From positions 1,065,827 to 1,129,826 of the forward strand of contig VFFE01007601.1 in NCBI GenBank assembly GCA_008921705.1: a stretch of DNA of 64,000 nt, in the 5' to 3' direction. Position 1 is the first letter of the stretch, and each line of letters starts with the position of its first letter. The notes under the pieces were generated by a model. It was given only the letters and a program-made list of their open reading frames with translations. It ran no database searches and was not told where the DNA came from. Positions 1 through 11,640 of this stretch are shown here, piece after piece. The translations under genes and the position numbers were made by a program. The DNA is from Burhinus oedicnemus (lineage: Eukaryota > Chordata > Aves > Charadriiformes > Burhinidae).

Positions 1-3000
1 GCAGATCCATGTGCAGACCTTTTGGCCACGTCCCAAGTGGGCAGACCGTGGCCATGGGTGGGAAGGGGGCCTGGCCTTGGGGGAAATGTCCCCTTCCGCA
101 TGGCCGCATGGCAAAGGGGCAGCGCAGGGAGAAAGCACCTCTAAGAGCTGACGAAGGCAAGCTCTCCCCAGCACCGCAGGCGCTCGTAACACCCGGTGGA
201 GTCCCCAGTGAAGGTTTTCCCTTGAAGGTATTTGTGTCCCTTTCCAACATCCTTCTTCCTCCACCCACTGCAGCCCTGGCTAACAGTTCAGCTGAGGTGG
301 GGAAGGAAAAGCCTCAGCTGCTCACCCTGACATCTTTTCCTGGGGGCTTAGCTCTGCCCGTGCCTTTAGCTAAGCTGGGCTTGATCACTGGGAGACCTGG
401 GTTTGCCCTACCCTGTGCTGCTCTTCTGCAGCTGCCTTTGCTTACTGTCCCCCCTAGGGCTGAGCCAGGCGGTTCTGGGGAGAAGCTGGAGGGTGGGAGG
501 TGGCCACCAGTGCCATCTGGAGAAGCTGCAGCAGCCTGTGGGTTACAGCTGGGGTGGGGGGACAGCAGGGCCACAACGGCAGGGGGTCCTGGGATGGGAG
601 ACAGCCTGTGCAGAGGAGCCTGTATACAGGGCCATGATTTAGCACTGCGGGACTTGCAGGGCGCTGGATGCTCCCCGGTGTCCTCCTCCGTGTCCCCAGC
701 CCAGGCAGCTGTGGGGGTAACCAGGAGAAGCTGGTACAAAGAGATGTCTCCTTCCAGAACCGGCTGCAGCTCCCGAATGGCTTCTCAGCGTTATTTGCTT
801 TTGCCACTAGATGGTGAAATAAGTAATAAGGGAAAAGACAGAAAGTCTTGCTGCGTTCCCGGCGGCCTCCCTCCCTGTGAAACCATGCTGACGCGCTCTG
901 CTTTCTGGGAACCCGGCAATTTCAGGCAATTATCCCCTGGATCTTTTGTACGGCTCAGCCTTCAAGAACTGCTGCTGCCACTCCGACTCTTTGATCTTTT
1001 TAAATCTGGTGCTGCCGCCCTGGCTGCGCTTAGACACGGCAAGCGGGGTTAAAGGCAGGCAGCAAACCTGCCTGATGCAAGTCTGCATGGAAAACTCTGC
1101 TCCTGCAGCAGCTCGCTGTGCTCCGGCCTTGGAAGGGGATGTATGATGCAATCCCCCTTTCCCATGATGATCTGAACCCGCTGTGAGACCCACACCTTGC
1201 CGAGTGGGAACTGGCAACTTTCGGTCCCTGCTCGGCTGCTCTCTGTTGTACCCTCTCTTTTCAGAGCCGTTTGCTTTGCTGGGAGCTTTGCTCCGGTTGT
1301 GCCAAAGGAGCTTGCTGGGGACGTGCGACGAACGGGAGAGTTACAGCCCACCTGGGGCACTTCTGCCTTCGCAAGAGGGATTGAATGACTATTGCTGACT
1401 GCAGCCCCTGGCCCTGAGGTAGCGTCACGGTGTCAGTCTCAGATGGAGATGGTGAAGAATGGGGAGGGGAAGGGCAGGGACACGCGCTCGGGCCACAGGG
1501 AGGGAAACTTGAATGAACAAGTTACTTCTCAGCTGCGTAATTGCATGTTGACCTCTCCCACTTGGGAAACCAAATGCTTTAAAGTGCAGCAGCCTCAATT
1601 TTGCCCGAAACGTGGGCTGGCTCTGCCTACGAAAAGTAACTTGTTGAGCTGCAGAAACTTGATTAGTTTCATTTAGGGAAGGTTACGAGGAAAGTTAGCG
1701 GTGCCCGACCTTCCTCCTCGCTGAACGCTGGCCTGGGCGCCTCTCCCCATGCCCAGGGCTACCTGCTCTTCCTCTGAAAAGCTGGTTAGAAAACCCCTTT
1801 GGGCCATTTCTGTACCATTCCCTTTGTGGCCCGCTGGAGCAGCTGATGGCGTTGCCCTGCCAGCCCCGGCACGGGGAGCACGGCAATGCTCCTGTCTGGG
1901 TTATCGCTCACTGGGGCGTCCCTGCAGGGGGGAACCGGCTGCCTTTGTCCTGGAACAGATCAGGGAGCGCCCACGGCAGCAGGGCTGCGTGGGGGTGACC
2001 TCAGGAAGGAGCGGTGCCAGAGGGTGGGGATATCGCCTTCCCTTGCTGTGACCAGGGCTGGAAGGAAGTTTTGGCTCTATGGTCTCATATGTATGGAAAA
2101 GCCCATCCTAGTCTGGTAGTGTTTTATGGGAGGCAGCGAGTCAGTCCCCTGAGTGAGGGACTGGCGGTGAGCGATACAGAAGGTCCCTGTAATATATTAG
2201 GGACGGTCCATTGTCAGGTTTTGTTTTCATTATGTTTCTGCCCTTATTGGTGAATTTCAGGGGGCTCCATCTTGCGAGCCAGCAGGACGGGAAGCCTGGA
2301 GAGGGGCATGGAGCGGCTCCCTGGTGCCGAGGGATGGCTCTATAGCTGTTCAGTTCTGGCCACGTTGCAGGATGCAGAGAGGAGGGAGGATTCCCAGCTA
2401 GGGAACTGGATAAAGAAAACCGGACTGCATAAAAACCACACTCATCTGCACTCGGCACAGAGGAACGCGTGTGTACGTACTCGCAGGTGCTACAGAGAGA
2501 AAATACACATTTCTCTCTCCCCTTCTGCCCTAGGCGTGAAGTGCCTGAGAGGCAGAAGGCCAGTGACACACAGCCAGCCGGGGAGATTGCGGGTCGTGCA
2601 TCATTCCTCCTGCAGAGCTGAAACGAGCCTTTAATGTCGCAGAGGCCACCCTGACACCAGGCAGGAGCAAAAGAGAGAAAATAATGAATAAATAACCCAG
2701 AGGCTCGCATGAGTGCAGTCCCCGTGTCTCAGCCTCACCCCCAACTCTGCCACGCTATAATCTGTAGCGCGGAAATGTTTCTCTTGGCTGTTGGTTTAGG
2801 GCTGTGCAATCAAAGCCGGTAGTTAAAATCCTGCCGAACAGGGCAGGCAACCTGAACGCCCGCTAACAAGGAAAGGCAAGCAGAGCTTTCAAGCTGTTTG
2901 CCAAAACCAAAAAGCAGCCGAGGAGCAGGTGGTCACATAGGATCCATCTTGTGCTGGTTCGAGCCAGCTCTCCGCAGATGGGGGGTAGTGAAGAACTGCC

Positions 3001-6000
3001 ACCGTGGGTAATATTCAGCGTGCCTCCTTTCCTTCCCCTCTGAACATCTGATACCGCAGCAGTGTCCCTGCTCGCGAGGGGATTAGGTGCTAGCACAGAG
3101 TGCTGTCGCAGCTATCCGTTTCCCACTGGTTTATTCAAATAACTCGGAAAAGTACATCCAGCAGCTGAGTCCAGACAAACTCTGTTGAAAAACATGGCTT
3201 GGCAGAAGCCGTTGCTGTGAGATCTATGAAAAGCGCAAAACCCAAACCTGCACGCGCCGCAGCAGACGGGGAAAGGGCGGGCTGGGGGTTTGAATGTGCG
3301 TGCAGGAGGAAAAGTGCCTGAGGTGCCAAAGCAGCTGGAGGGGTGGCCAGACCCACAACGCTTCTGATGATTTTTTAACAAAAATTAATTTTTAAAATAA
3401 CAGAAGAAAAATATGAATCACAGCATTTGAAACACCTCCCTGGAAATGGCTGGTGTGCTTGCTGTATTACTGTGTGTTACTCTACAGTGGCACCATGAGA
3501 CACCCAGCAGCGCCAGGTTTGCCTGCAGAAGGTCTGTGCCTCTTCTCCTGATAGCTCCTACGGTGTTATTCCTCCTGGGGTTAACACAGCAAAGGGGAAA
3601 AGTGTTTTTTTGTGTGACTTGAGTGCATTTCTGCCAGCTTGCCCTAGGCCTGGAGGAAAAGCGGCCAACTCGAAGCCGCTGTGAAGGGCTATTCAGTCCT
3701 TAGTCCACGGCATGTCACACGCCATGGGATTTCAGTGCGTTACCCCCAACAGAGCCCAGTTACTAAAGCGTATCTTCCCAAAAGACACCCTGCTTTGATT
3801 TATTCAAATACACCCAGCAGCACGATCAAAATCCACAGCTACAACAAGGGCTTCCTGCCACGGATATGTAAATATTGAGATCAGTGCAAACGAGCGAACC
3901 ACAGCTGGCCTAACACAAAGCAAACTGTGCCCGCCGTTTGCCTCTGGTGGCAGAGCACCCACGGCTCCAACCCAAGGCTCCCCTCTTCGACGGCCTGTGT
4001 CAAGTCAGCACAGAGCTGCTCTTGAAAGCTTCTGCTCAGAAATAATTTCAGCATCTTGTTCTAGTGGTTGCCCTTTCGTGTGGTCCCCCCAGGAGCCCGC
4101 GCTGACATGCCTTGAGCCAGCCTTAGGTTTGTCCAGCTTCTGTAACCCTCAGCTAGCCTGTCCAAAGAGCAAGTCTCGGTCCTTCAGCAGCTCCTGTTAC
4201 TTGTTTTTTTCCCTGCCAGAAAAACTGCTTTTCTGGAAGTAAACAATTCCTGGGGCTGCTTGTTCAAAACACACATTTTGCAGCCTGATTACCATAGCGA
4301 TTCTTTCTGGAGATTATCTCCCCATATGTGATTTGCTCCGTGCTGTGAGCAGCTCTGAGACTCCACGAATGTTTCTCAGCTCCTTCTCCTGAGAGGCAGC
4401 AGGGGAGGGTGGTCCTGGCTCCCCCTGCGCCGCTGGAAGTGATACTGGAAGCGATGCCAGAGCCGGCAGGCGGAAGAGATGTATAAACATGGAAGCGGTG
4501 TGCCTAATTAATGACCTGAAACCAGCTGTAAAGGTCAGCTTGTTTGCGAGGGACGCGCTCGAGGTACACGTGTGAACACAAACTTTGCCGCCGTGCCTCG
4601 GAAAGGGCATCGCTGCCCGCCCGGGATGGCGGCTGGCGGAGGGGGAGCTGTCAGAGGAGGATCGATAGCCTTCAGCCTCGCTCGTTAGTGCGCACCCAGG
4701 CTGTCCCACCTCGCCTGGCGAGCCCGGCTCTTTGCAGGGCTCTGCTGAGAAACCAGGCTGCTTTCCCAGGGAAAGGGCAGGCTCCTGCGGCTCCTGGCCA
4801 CGCGATGCTGCCGGAGAACAGGCTGTTTTCTGGGCTGTCTCGTCAGGCACTTTTTGCCTGAGTTTGAACTGCGGAGTCCTTATAACTCGTATCAATGCTG
4901 TCAGCAGCACGCATTAAAAAACTGAGCATCTGCACGCAAACGTCAGGGGATTGATATAAAAAATTTATTTACTAGCTGGTTTTTTCCCCTCCCTCAAGCT
5001 TTTCTCTACAGTCTTCCAGGGTCTACAAATTCAAGTTTCTCGCCTAATCCCAGTACTCTGGGAGTTGAGGGTTTATGAATATTACAAATTATTGTCAAGC
5101 ACGATATAGACACGTAAAGACAGTCGTCCTGTAGGACAGGGTGCACCACGGGTTGTCGTGTGAGATCTTAAGGGTCCTTGCCAGCCCCAGCAGTGTCCGG
5201 CCACCTTTCACCTCCAAAATTGGGCAGAGCCACGAGATGACCTTATAGAGAAAATAAAGGGGAGACCTGGCGTTACCGAGTCATTCTGCAGACAGCGCTG
5301 AGTGCTGCTGGTGTCAATAAAATCACAGAGATGTCACATGCACAGTGATGGTGGCAGTGCGAGGTAAGTGCCTCTGATGAGGCAGGTTTTCTCCCTCTCC
5401 GAGATGAATACAATGCCATCCCAGCTGTCCCCTGCTAGCAGAGAGCTTTTTTTCCAGTGGTTACTGGAACAAACCTTTTTCTTCAGGCTTTTGGCCTCGC
5501 GTGTCCCCCTTGTGCTCTTTGTCCCAGCAAAGAGCCCCGATCAAAGCTCTGCTTTTGCGACGCAGTGGCTCGGGAGCGATGTTGTTGGATGAGTTTAGCT
5601 TCAGGCGGGCTGAGGACGTCCAGCCACAAAAGGAGACAGAAAATCAAGGCAGCTGGTCATGTTTTATTTAAATCCGCTCTCTGCCCGTGTAGGGGAACAC
5701 AGCTCAGCTTTGCAGTGAGCATGGGGGCGTGCAGGGTGTTTCCAGAAAAGCACCGACTCAGGTCTGGAGCAAAGCACCTCAGACAGTCCGTGGTGGCCTT
5801 AGTGCAGGTGTGCTGTTACAGCTGAGGTCAGACTGGTCAGAGAAGGGGTCATCCACGTCAGGCAGGGCATGGACTGCACCCTCCCTCTCCTGGGTCCTTC
5901 CATCCAAGCAGTGACCAAAGAGGCCTCTGCCAGGGCTGATCTCAAGCCCCTGCAGATCCCACATCTGAGGGAGAGGAAGACCAGCTGCTGGGCAGAGCTA

Positions 6001-6700
6001 CGTGTCCTCCTGCAGAGCATACAAGTCCCCTGCAAGGAGAAGGCGGCAGGAGATGCTCACAAAGTCCGGCATCTCCTTGACCTCCCGCCTGGCCTTGCCA
6101 TAGACTTAGGTGAGTCCCTTCATCCTTTGCGTCTCCACTTGCCCCTTGCCGTGGTTATACATTGCATTTACTCTCAGATAAGAGATCCTTTGTGCGTGCA
6201 TGTCAGTCGTCTTGGGTTCGATTTACAGGTTTTAAGTCACTCCCTGCAGATTGCCCCTTTTCCCAGGCAAACCGGCGCAGTGGGTCCTGCACTTCCTTGC
6301 TCAAACAGTGCAATTCCCCCTCGGTTTCCCTTGCTCTGCCCCGTGCCAGCCGCGGAGGCTGTGCTCTCCAGCTCCCAGACCCCGTCTCTCCCACTCCTGC
6401 TCCCTCTCTCCCGGGCACCATTGCTCCTGGGCCTGGCTTATAACACGGTGTGTGGCGCAGGGACGAAGATGACAGGGCTTCTTCCATCTCGCAGAGGAAA
6501 TACATTCATTGGCCCCAGCGTTCAGCACGGCGATTAACTGAGAGCTGCCTGAATCTGGAGCACCAAGTGAGCATCGTTAGAGCCATCTGAAAATGAGGGA
6601 GAAGAGAGCGTGAGCGAGAGGATCCGGGCTGGAGTCCGTGCTCCGTACGGGTGAGTAATCTGTACATGCTGAGAGCTGACAGCTTTGGGGGCCGGGCGGG
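1..6700. other. 5' flanking intergenic DNA, no recognised gene
   Basis: No recognisable exon, RNA gene or intact transposon is seen in this stretch. The first 1.1 kb and 4.4-6.7 kb are moderately GC-rich and contain long open frames on both strands (347 codons at 9-1052, 222 codons at 5869-6537). Their translations are unlike any family I recognise and overlap other open frames, as expected of GC-rich noncoding DNA. AT-richer patches at 3370-3420 and 4260-4520 contain homeodomain-type TAATTAAT and X-box-like motifs. The tract lies directly upstream of the ADRA2A promoter and probably holds distal regulatory DNA, but only alignment to other genomes could show that. Confidence 0.6.
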
Positions 6701-7096
6701 CTACCAGGTACGTCACTATTGCTCTTTCCCTGTTAAAAAGGTCCCGTGTTGCTGTTGCAGCCACGCAGGTGGGTGACGATGCCCGCCCCTGTGCTGTTGG
6801 GGCAGCCCCTGGGGATGCCCCCCAGGGCCGGGGCAGGGTGTGGGGGCAGCTGCCCGCCTGGACCTGCTGTCCACCTCCCTTCCTCCTGCCCATGGGGCTG
6901 GGGAGAGCCAGCGGGGAGCACGGAGGAGGCAACCAGGGGGGCCCAGGAGGAAGCCTGCCGGGTCTGGCGCTGTGGGGTGGGAGCTCTCCTGGCTGCTGCG
7001 GGGCAGGAGGGCCCGTGCAGCCGGGGCTGAGCTAGCCTGGGGGGTGCGGAATGGCAGCGGGGGGGGGGCTGCCCCCATCCCTGGGTGCTCTGCCCC

Positions 7097-7158
7097 ATTC
7101 TTCCCTTCGTGGGGGCTGCTCCCCCCGATTCTTCCCTTCGTGGGGGCTGCTCCCCCCG
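7097..7158. repeat. Perfect 31-bp tandem duplication
   Basis: Two identical 31-bp units lie head to tail (7097-7127 and 7128-7158). Each starts ATTCTTCCCTTCG and ends in a C-run followed by G. Identity of the two units suggests a recent duplication or active length variation within the promoter island. No function is visible. Confidence 0.9.
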
Positions 7159-7210
7159 CGGGGCCCCTCGGCAGGAGCGTTTCCCTGCGGAGCGGGGTGC
7201 TGGGGCTCCT

Positions 7211-7258
7211 CCTGACCCCTCTCGGGGGGCTGCCCCTGACCCGCCTCGGGGGGCTGCC
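7211..7258. repeat. Imperfect 24-bp tandem duplication
   Basis: Two adjacent 24-bp units (7211-7234 and 7235-7258) start CCTGACCC and end CGGGGGGCTGCC, and differ at two positions. They lie about 50 bp downstream of the 31-bp duplication. Together they form a small minisatellite-like zone about 0.9 kb upstream of the TATA box. Confidence 0.85.
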
Positions 7259-7871
7259 CAGCCCCGCGGTGGGAGGGGGGAAGCTGGGGCTCGGCCCCGG
7301 GCCGGGGGCGGTGGGTGCAGTGAGGCGCCGCGGCCAGCAGGTGCCACTGCCCCCCCGCGCTGCCCGGGGCCGCCGCCGCCGCCCGCCACGGCGGCAGCGC
7401 GGAGCGGGCCGGGCTCCGGCCCGCCGGGCTGCCCGGCCGCCCCTCCGACGTGCCCCCACCCCCGTGGCCGGGAGCCCAGCCCTGCCCAGCCCGGGTGACA
7501 CGCGTGGCCGTGGGGGAAGCGTAGCCCTCGGGGGTCCCAGCAGCCGGAGCGGAGCCGCACCGCCGCGGCGGAGCCCGTCGATGCCCCCCACGCACACGCG
7601 GGACGGAGAAGCAGCTTCCCCCCCGGCGCGACCCGGGCTGGCGGCGGCGGCGGGAGCAGCCCCCAGCCGCACCCTGCCCCGCGGGCTGCGCGGCGCCTGC
7701 ACGGCGGTCGCACCCCTCCCCACGCGCGCCCACCCCCACGGACACGCACCCCGGCCCGGCTCCCCCTTGCGCATCCCCCCACGGGTGCCACCCGCCGGGC
7801 TCCGCTCCGCGGGGCCGCTCCTCTCTCCGGGCGGGATGAAGCCGCTCCCGCCGCGGGCTGGGCGTGGAGCC

Positions 7872-7900
7872 GGGCGGGGCGAGACCGTGGGGCGGGGGGC
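7872..7900 (+). promoter_or_regulatory. Clustered Sp1/KLF-type GC boxes
   Basis: GGGCGGGGC at 7872-7880 and GGGGCGGGGGGC at 7889-7900 match the GC-box consensus. They lie 200-230 bp upstream of the TATA box inside the CpG-rich region. A further GGGGCGGGGGG lies in the 5' leader at 8311-8321. Occupancy by Sp1-family factors is inferred from the motif only. Confidence 0.5.
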
Positions 7901-8003
7901 GGCTGGGCTGGGGGTGCGTGTGTAAGGGCTGAGGTGCCCGGGGGCGAGCGGGTGGGCGTGGAGCGGCGGGGGGGAGCGCAGGGCTGGGCGGGGGGTGTGC
8001 GGG

Positions 8004-8046
8004 GTGCGTGTGTGTGTGTCGTGTGTGTGTGTGTGTATGCGCGCAC
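8004..8046. repeat. TG/CG alternating dinucleotide tract
   Basis: Alternating purine-pyrimidine sequence, mainly (TG)n with GCGCGC at the 3' end, interrupted once at 8019-8020. Such tracts can adopt Z-DNA under negative supercoiling. This one ends 55 bp upstream of the TATA box, so it is well placed to respond to transcription-driven supercoiling and is likely to vary in length. Confidence 0.85.
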
Positions 8047-8057
8047 CGGGGGCAGGT

Positions 8058-8069
8058 CCCCACGTGGGG
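8058..8069. promoter_or_regulatory. Palindromic E-box (CCCCACGTGGGG)
   Basis: A perfect 12-bp palindrome centred on CACGTG (8061-8066), the core recognised by bHLH-ZIP factors such as USF, MYC/MAX and related dimers. It lies about 32 bp upstream of the TATA box, followed by an ATF/CRE-like TGACGC at 8071-8076. The proximal position makes a promoter role plausible. Binding is not shown by sequence alone. Confidence 0.45.
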
Positions 8070-8100
8070 CTGACGCGGCAGCCCCGGCCTGATCCGGGGC

Positions 8101-8107
8101 TATAAAG
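8101..8107 (+). promoter_or_regulatory. TATA box of ADRA2A
   Basis: TATAAAG is embedded in otherwise GC-saturated DNA, where an A/T run of this kind is rare. It lies 241 bp upstream of the receptor start codon. Transcription would be expected to begin 25-32 bp downstream, near 8130, giving a 5' leader of about 210 nt. Additional upstream starts, common for CpG-island promoters, are not excluded. Confidence 0.75.
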
Positions 8108-8215
8108 CGGCTCGGCGGCGAGCGAGGCAGAGCAGCCGCCGCCGGCTGCAGCCCCGGCCCCGTTCCGCGCCGCTCCGCGCCCCGCTGAGCGGCTCCCGGC
8201 GGGCAGCGCCCCAGC

Positions 8216-8284
8216 ATGAGCCGCGGGCAGCCGCAGCCCCCCGGCGGCCGCCGCCTAATCTCGCCCCGGCCGGCGGCGCAGTAG
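8216..8284 (+). promoter_or_regulatory. Upstream ORF (22 codons) in ADRA2A 5' leader
   Basis: This is the only ATG between the predicted transcription start (about 8130) and the receptor ATG. It has A at -3, a favourable initiation context, and encodes 22 residues rich in Pro, Gly and Arg before TAG at 8282-8284. It is in the same frame as the receptor and ends 57 nt before the receptor ATG, a spacing that permits reinitiation. Its better context than the receptor ATG (T at -3) suggests that it reduces or gates receptor translation. The beta-2 adrenergic receptor mRNA carries a comparable inhibitory leader cistron. Function here is inferred, and the ORF exists in the mRNA only if transcription starts upstream of 8216. 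Confidence 0.6.
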
Positions 8285-8341
8285 GAGCGCGGAGCCCCGC
8301 GGAGCCGGGTGGGGCGGGGGGTGTCCACGCAACCGGGGTTG

Positions 8342-9676
8342 ATGTTTAACCTGGAGCGCCCGTTCACGGAGAGGGGCCACTTCTTCTCCTCCATGGAGTA
8401 CCAGCGGCAGCTGGAGGAGGAGGAGGGCTACCCGCCTCCCGGCACCAACGGGACCTTCAACGACAGCGGTGTCGGGCCGGGCTGGGGCACGCCGTACCCC
8501 CTGCACACCACCGTCACCCTCATCAGCCTGGCAGGCTTGCTCATGCTCTTCACTGTCTTCGGCAACGTCCTGGTCATCATCGCTGTCTTCACCAGCCGGG
8601 CGCTCAAGGCCCCCCAGAATCTCTTCCTGGTCTCCTTAGCCTCGGCCGACATCCTGGTGGCCACGCTGGTCATCCCCTTCTCCCTGGCAAACGAGGTGAT
8701 GGGGTACTGGTACTTCGGCAAAGTCTGGTGTGAGATCTACCTGGCCTTGGATGTGCTGTTCTGCACCTCCTCCATCGTGCACTTGTGTGCCATCAGCTTG
8801 GACCGTTACTGGTCCATCACACAAGCCATCGAGTACAACCTCAAGCGTACCCCGCGTCGCATCAAGTGCATCATCTTCATCGTCTGGGTCATCTCAGCCG
8901 TCATCTCCTTCCCGCCACTCATCTCCATCGAGAAGAAGAGCGGGCAGCAGGCTGACCAGGGGGTGGCAGGCTGCAAGATCAACGATGAGAAGTGGTACAT
9001 CATCTCTTCTAGCATCGGCTCCTTCTTTGCCCCCTGCCTCATCATGATCCTGGTCTACATGCGCATCTACCAGATAGCCAAGAGGCGAACCAGGGTACCG
9101 CCGAACAAGCGGGCAGAGCGCCCCGAGAAGAGGCAGAATGGCTTGACCGACAAGGAAGACCTGCCAGCCACAGCCCAGCTCAATGGGGAGAAGGCGGCAG
9201 GAGGCGGTGGCGGGCAGGAGGGAGAGGTCAACGGCATAGACATGGAGGAGACCTCTTCCTCCGAGCACCAGGAGAACAACCAGTGTAAGAAGGCAGAGAG
9301 ACCGTCAAGAGGAAAGACCAAGACTAAACTGAGCCAGATTAAGCCTGGGGACAGTTTGCCCAGGAAGACAGAGGAGGAGAGGAACACCAAAGGGTCCCGG
9401 TGGAGGGGCAGACAGAACCGGGAGAAGCGCTTCACCTTTGTGCTGGCGGTGGTGATCGGGGTCTTTGTCATCTGCTGGTTCCCCTTCTTCTTCACCTACA
9501 CGCTGATGGCTGTCTGCAAGAGCTGCTCCGTGCCTGACACCCTCTTCAAGTTCTTCTTCTGGTTCGGTTACTGCAATAGCTCCTTGAACCCCGTCATCTA
9601 TACCATTTTCAACCACGACTTCAGACGGGCCTTCAAAAGGATCCTCTGCAGGATAGAGAGGAAAAGGATTGTTTGA
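8342..9676 (+). CDS. ADRA2A: Alpha-2A adrenergic receptor, single exon
   Basis: Plasma-membrane GPCR for noradrenaline and adrenaline that couples to Gi/o, lowering cAMP and restraining transmitter release. The 444-residue frame shows all class A landmarks: N-glycosylation sequons N36 and N40, Asp103 (2.50), amine-binding Asp137 (3.32), Cys130-Cys211 disulfide pair, DRY 154-156, TM5 serines 223, 224 and 227, CWFP 378-381, NPVIY 416-420 and a palmitoylation-type Cys436. The KRIV C-terminus and EET/SSSE acidic-serine cluster (302-308, GRK site in human) identify the 2A rather than the 2B or 2C paralogue. The start is the first ATG after an in-frame TAG at 8282; an in-frame GTG at 8309 is not a credible eukaryotic start. 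Met18 (8393) is a second possible start and aligns with the shorter human form. The third cytoplasmic loop (about 250-360) is shorter than in human, giving about 20 fewer residues. No frameshift or intron is seen. Confidence 0.98.
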   Translation: MFNLERPFTERGHFFSSMEYQRQLEEEEGYPPPGTNGTFNDSGVGPGWGTPYPLHTTVTLISLAGLLMLFTVFGNVLVIIAVFTSRALKAPQNLFLVSLASADILVATLVIPFSLANEVMGYWYFGKVWCEIYLALDVLFCTSSIVHLCAISLDRYWSITQAIEYNLKRTPRRIKCIIFIVWVISAVISFPPLISIEKKSGQQADQGVAGCKINDEKWYIISSSIGSFFAPCLIMILVYMRIYQIAKRRTRVPPNKRAERPEKRQNGLTDKEDLPATAQLNGEKAAGGGGGQEGEVNGIDMEETSSSEHQENNQCKKAERPSRGKTKTKLSQIKPGDSLPRKTEEERNTKGSRWRGRQNREKRFTFVLAVVIGVFVICWFPFFFTYTLMAVCKSCSVPDTLFKFFFWFGYCNSSLNPVIYTIFNHDFRRAFKRILCRIERKRIV

Positions 9677-9910
9677 AGGACCCTTTGCCATGGGCAGGAC
9701 TAGTTCAAGACTTTGTAGGAGAGTAAGGCATGGCTCTCTTGGGCTGTGCTCGCATGGGATGGTTTCCTTCAGCTCGCGAGCAGGAAGCCTTTAAAACCCG
9801 AGATGAGCCTGTGGAAACGCTGGGCAGCAGCAGCGTGGAGCAGCAGGCAAGTGGAAGTCTGAGCCGTGGCATTCGGCTTTCCAGGGGAGGATGGCTTGTG
9901 ACTTACTTGG

Positions 9911-9950
9911 TTTGTTTTGTTAGTTTGTTTTTTTTTCTTTTTTTTCTTTT
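9911..9950 (+). repeat. T-rich tract in 3' UTR
   Basis: Forty bases of almost pure T broken by single G, A and C residues. As RNA this is a U-rich element of the kind bound by HuR/ELAV, TIA1 or PTB. It lies about 235 nt after the stop codon. Regulatory use is inference. Confidence 0.7.
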
Positions 9951-10994
9951 GCCAGAATCTCTCAGTGGATATTTTCGTGACTGCTCGGTTTGACTCTTTA
10001 AAGAAAAGCAACGTGCAGCTCTGTGAGATGAACAACCAAGAGGGAGTATGCCACCCCAGGGGTGTTGGCTTTTTTGTTTTGTTGTATCTTTCACCCTCCC
10101 CCCCCGTTGTATGTGTAATTAATTTTAACCTCCTTGTAAAATACAGTATTGTATCCCTGAATCTGAATGTCTTAATTTTTGTAAGGCAAGCAGCTTTGAA
10201 ACTGTGAATGCTTTAATTATCTTTGACACCTTAAAAGTCCCTCTCTTCCCACCCCCTGAAAGCCCCCTCCCTCAAAACCGCTGAACAACTAGAGCCATTC
10301 CCCCTACCTGACAGTTTGATAATGTTACCAAGATTTCCAGTATCCTGTTGGGTTTTTTTGTCTATAAAGCCTAGTATCACAGACGTCACCAGACTGGCTA
10401 TTAATGTTACTATTTTTTTATATCGTACCTGATTCTGTTTAATTTCTGTGTTGCCTGTGATATAATACAGCTGGGGTGGTAACTGCCCTCTGGTTATTAA
10501 TTAAAGCAGAACCTGACGGAGCAGTGGCTTTGCCGTGCAGGCAGGGACGTCCCAGGCGATGGAGTGACAGGCAATTTCCCGTGCAACGTGAGGCTTGGGA
10601 CCCGGCCAAGCTCCCCAGGAGTTCATCTGGGTTGATATTATACCACATTGCAGCACCGAAACGTGTTCGATGCCAACTCGCTTCCCCCGCCTCCAACTGT
10701 AAATAGATAACATTTCAAAGCAAATAGCAGGGTTCCATATATCATGTTATCTCATTTGTATCGATTTGCGATGGTTTAACTCCTGCGGGATTTCCTGCAG
10801 AAGAGGAGGGGGTTTGTGGGCAGGGGCTGTTCCACCTTTCTGAATTAAGGGAGAAGAGTTCAGTTTTTTAATCTGCCAGTCTCATCTTTCCTAGGAAACA
10901 GGAAAGCATCCCACTTTCAGTCTTATACAGGGCAAAACTCTGAAATGGGAAACTTAACTGACAGTTTCTCCAGTATTTTATAGTGTAATTAAGC

Positions 10995-11016
10995 TTTTTT
11001 TTTTTTTAAAAAAAAA
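10995..11016. repeat. T13A9 block in 3' UTR
   Basis: Thirteen T are followed directly by nine A. In RNA the two halves are self-complementary and could form a short U-A hairpin or an intermolecular duplex. The A-run could also prime oligo-dT internally and give false 3' ends in cDNA data. Confidence 0.85.
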
Positions 11017-11206
11017 TTAAATGTGTAAATATTGTGAAATTGGAGCAGGAGAGAGAGTTAATACTGCTTTTACACTCCTTTCCTGAAATGTATTTCAGCT
11101 CTTTCTGCTAAAAAGAAATATAAAAATGGGCAGAACAAATCTAACATCCTTGTGCTCTGAAGAAATTTCTGGAGAACATTAAAAGGAAAAACTTTCGATC
11201 CATCAC

Positions 11207-11212
11207 AATAAA
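11207..11212 (+). terminator. Proximal polyadenylation signal AATAAA
   Basis: Canonical AATAAA in the 3' UTR, about 1.53 kb after the stop codon. The sequence downstream is T/G-containing (TGAGTCTGTAAGCCTTTTAATG), so it could act as an alternative, shorter 3' end. Usage is unknown. Confidence 0.5.
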
Positions 11213-11527
11213 TGAGTCTGTAAGCCTTTTAATGTTATGAAAAAAGCTGTATCAAATACTGACAAGTCAGAAATTGTTTGGAGAAAGCAAAGTTTGTGTA
11301 AGTCTCGTGTATAAGATGAATTTGCCTTTTCTGGAGTTGTATGGTGCACAGGAAGAGACTTTAAAGTATATACCTTTTTACTTTTGGGAAGTGTTTTGTT
11401 GATTTTGCTCTCTCTTTTGACTTTGTAATTAACTCCAAGGGTCCCCGGATGCATCTTGGGACCTGGAGAGCAATGTTTACATTCACTTGCATTTTCAGAA
11501 TTGAATCCTCAAGAAGTGAGGAAAGCA

Positions 11528-11533
11528 AATAAA
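11528..11533 (+). terminator. Probable main polyadenylation signal of ADRA2A
   Basis: AATAAA followed 13 nt later by an A-run starting at 11547, with CTGTGCTTTACTGT between. This spacing suits cleavage at about 11546. The resulting 3' UTR of about 1.87 kb is similar in size to mammalian ADRA2A 3' UTRs as I remember them. I regard it as the most likely main end of the transcript. Confidence 0.7.
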
Positions 11534-11546
11534 CTGTGCTTTACTG

Positions 11547-11600
11547 TAAAAAAAAAAAAAAAACAAAAAAACCAACAAAAAACCACAACCAAACCACGAG
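11547..11600. repeat. A-rich tract after the polyadenylation site
   Basis: A run of 16 A followed by A-rich sequence with scattered C, starting where cleavage would be expected after the AATAAA at 11528. It could be simple A-rich DNA. It resembles an encoded poly(A) tail, but ADRA2 genes are anciently intronless and a retroposition tail would not survive that long. Confidence 0.75.
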
Positions 11601-11634
11601 CAGAAGTTGCTATAATGGATGATTATTTTTATTA

Positions 11635-11640
11635 AATAAA
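11635..11640 (+). terminator. Distal AATAAA
   Basis: A third AATAAA, about 100 bp beyond the probable main signal, in the context ATTAAATAAAAGAG. It could serve as a distal backup signal for ADRA2A transcripts. Confidence 0.35.

Larger units (their letters stand above)
7030..8600. promoter_or_regulatory. CpG island / promoter region of ADRA2A
   Basis: From about 7030 the sequence becomes extremely G+C rich and dense in CpG dinucleotides, in contrast to the flanks, and this continues through the 5' leader into the start of the coding region. It contains several GGGCGG-type Sp1/KLF boxes, an E-box and a TATA box. This is the usual form of a vertebrate GPCR promoter island. The boundaries were judged by eye, not by a computed observed/expected CpG ratio. 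Long open frames on both strands here (up to 553 codons on the minus strand) come from stop-codon depletion in GC-rich DNA. Confidence 0.85.
9677..11546 (+). other. ADRA2A: ADRA2A 3' UTR (inferred)
   Basis: Noncoding sequence from the stop codon to the polyadenylation signal at 11528-11533, about 1.87 kb, with cleavage expected near 11546. It is AT-richer than the coding region and contains a U-rich stretch (9911-9950), a U13A9 block (10995-11016) and an earlier AATAAA at 11207. No open frame of note is present. Its extent is inferred from signal position, since no transcript evidence is available. Confidence 0.65.
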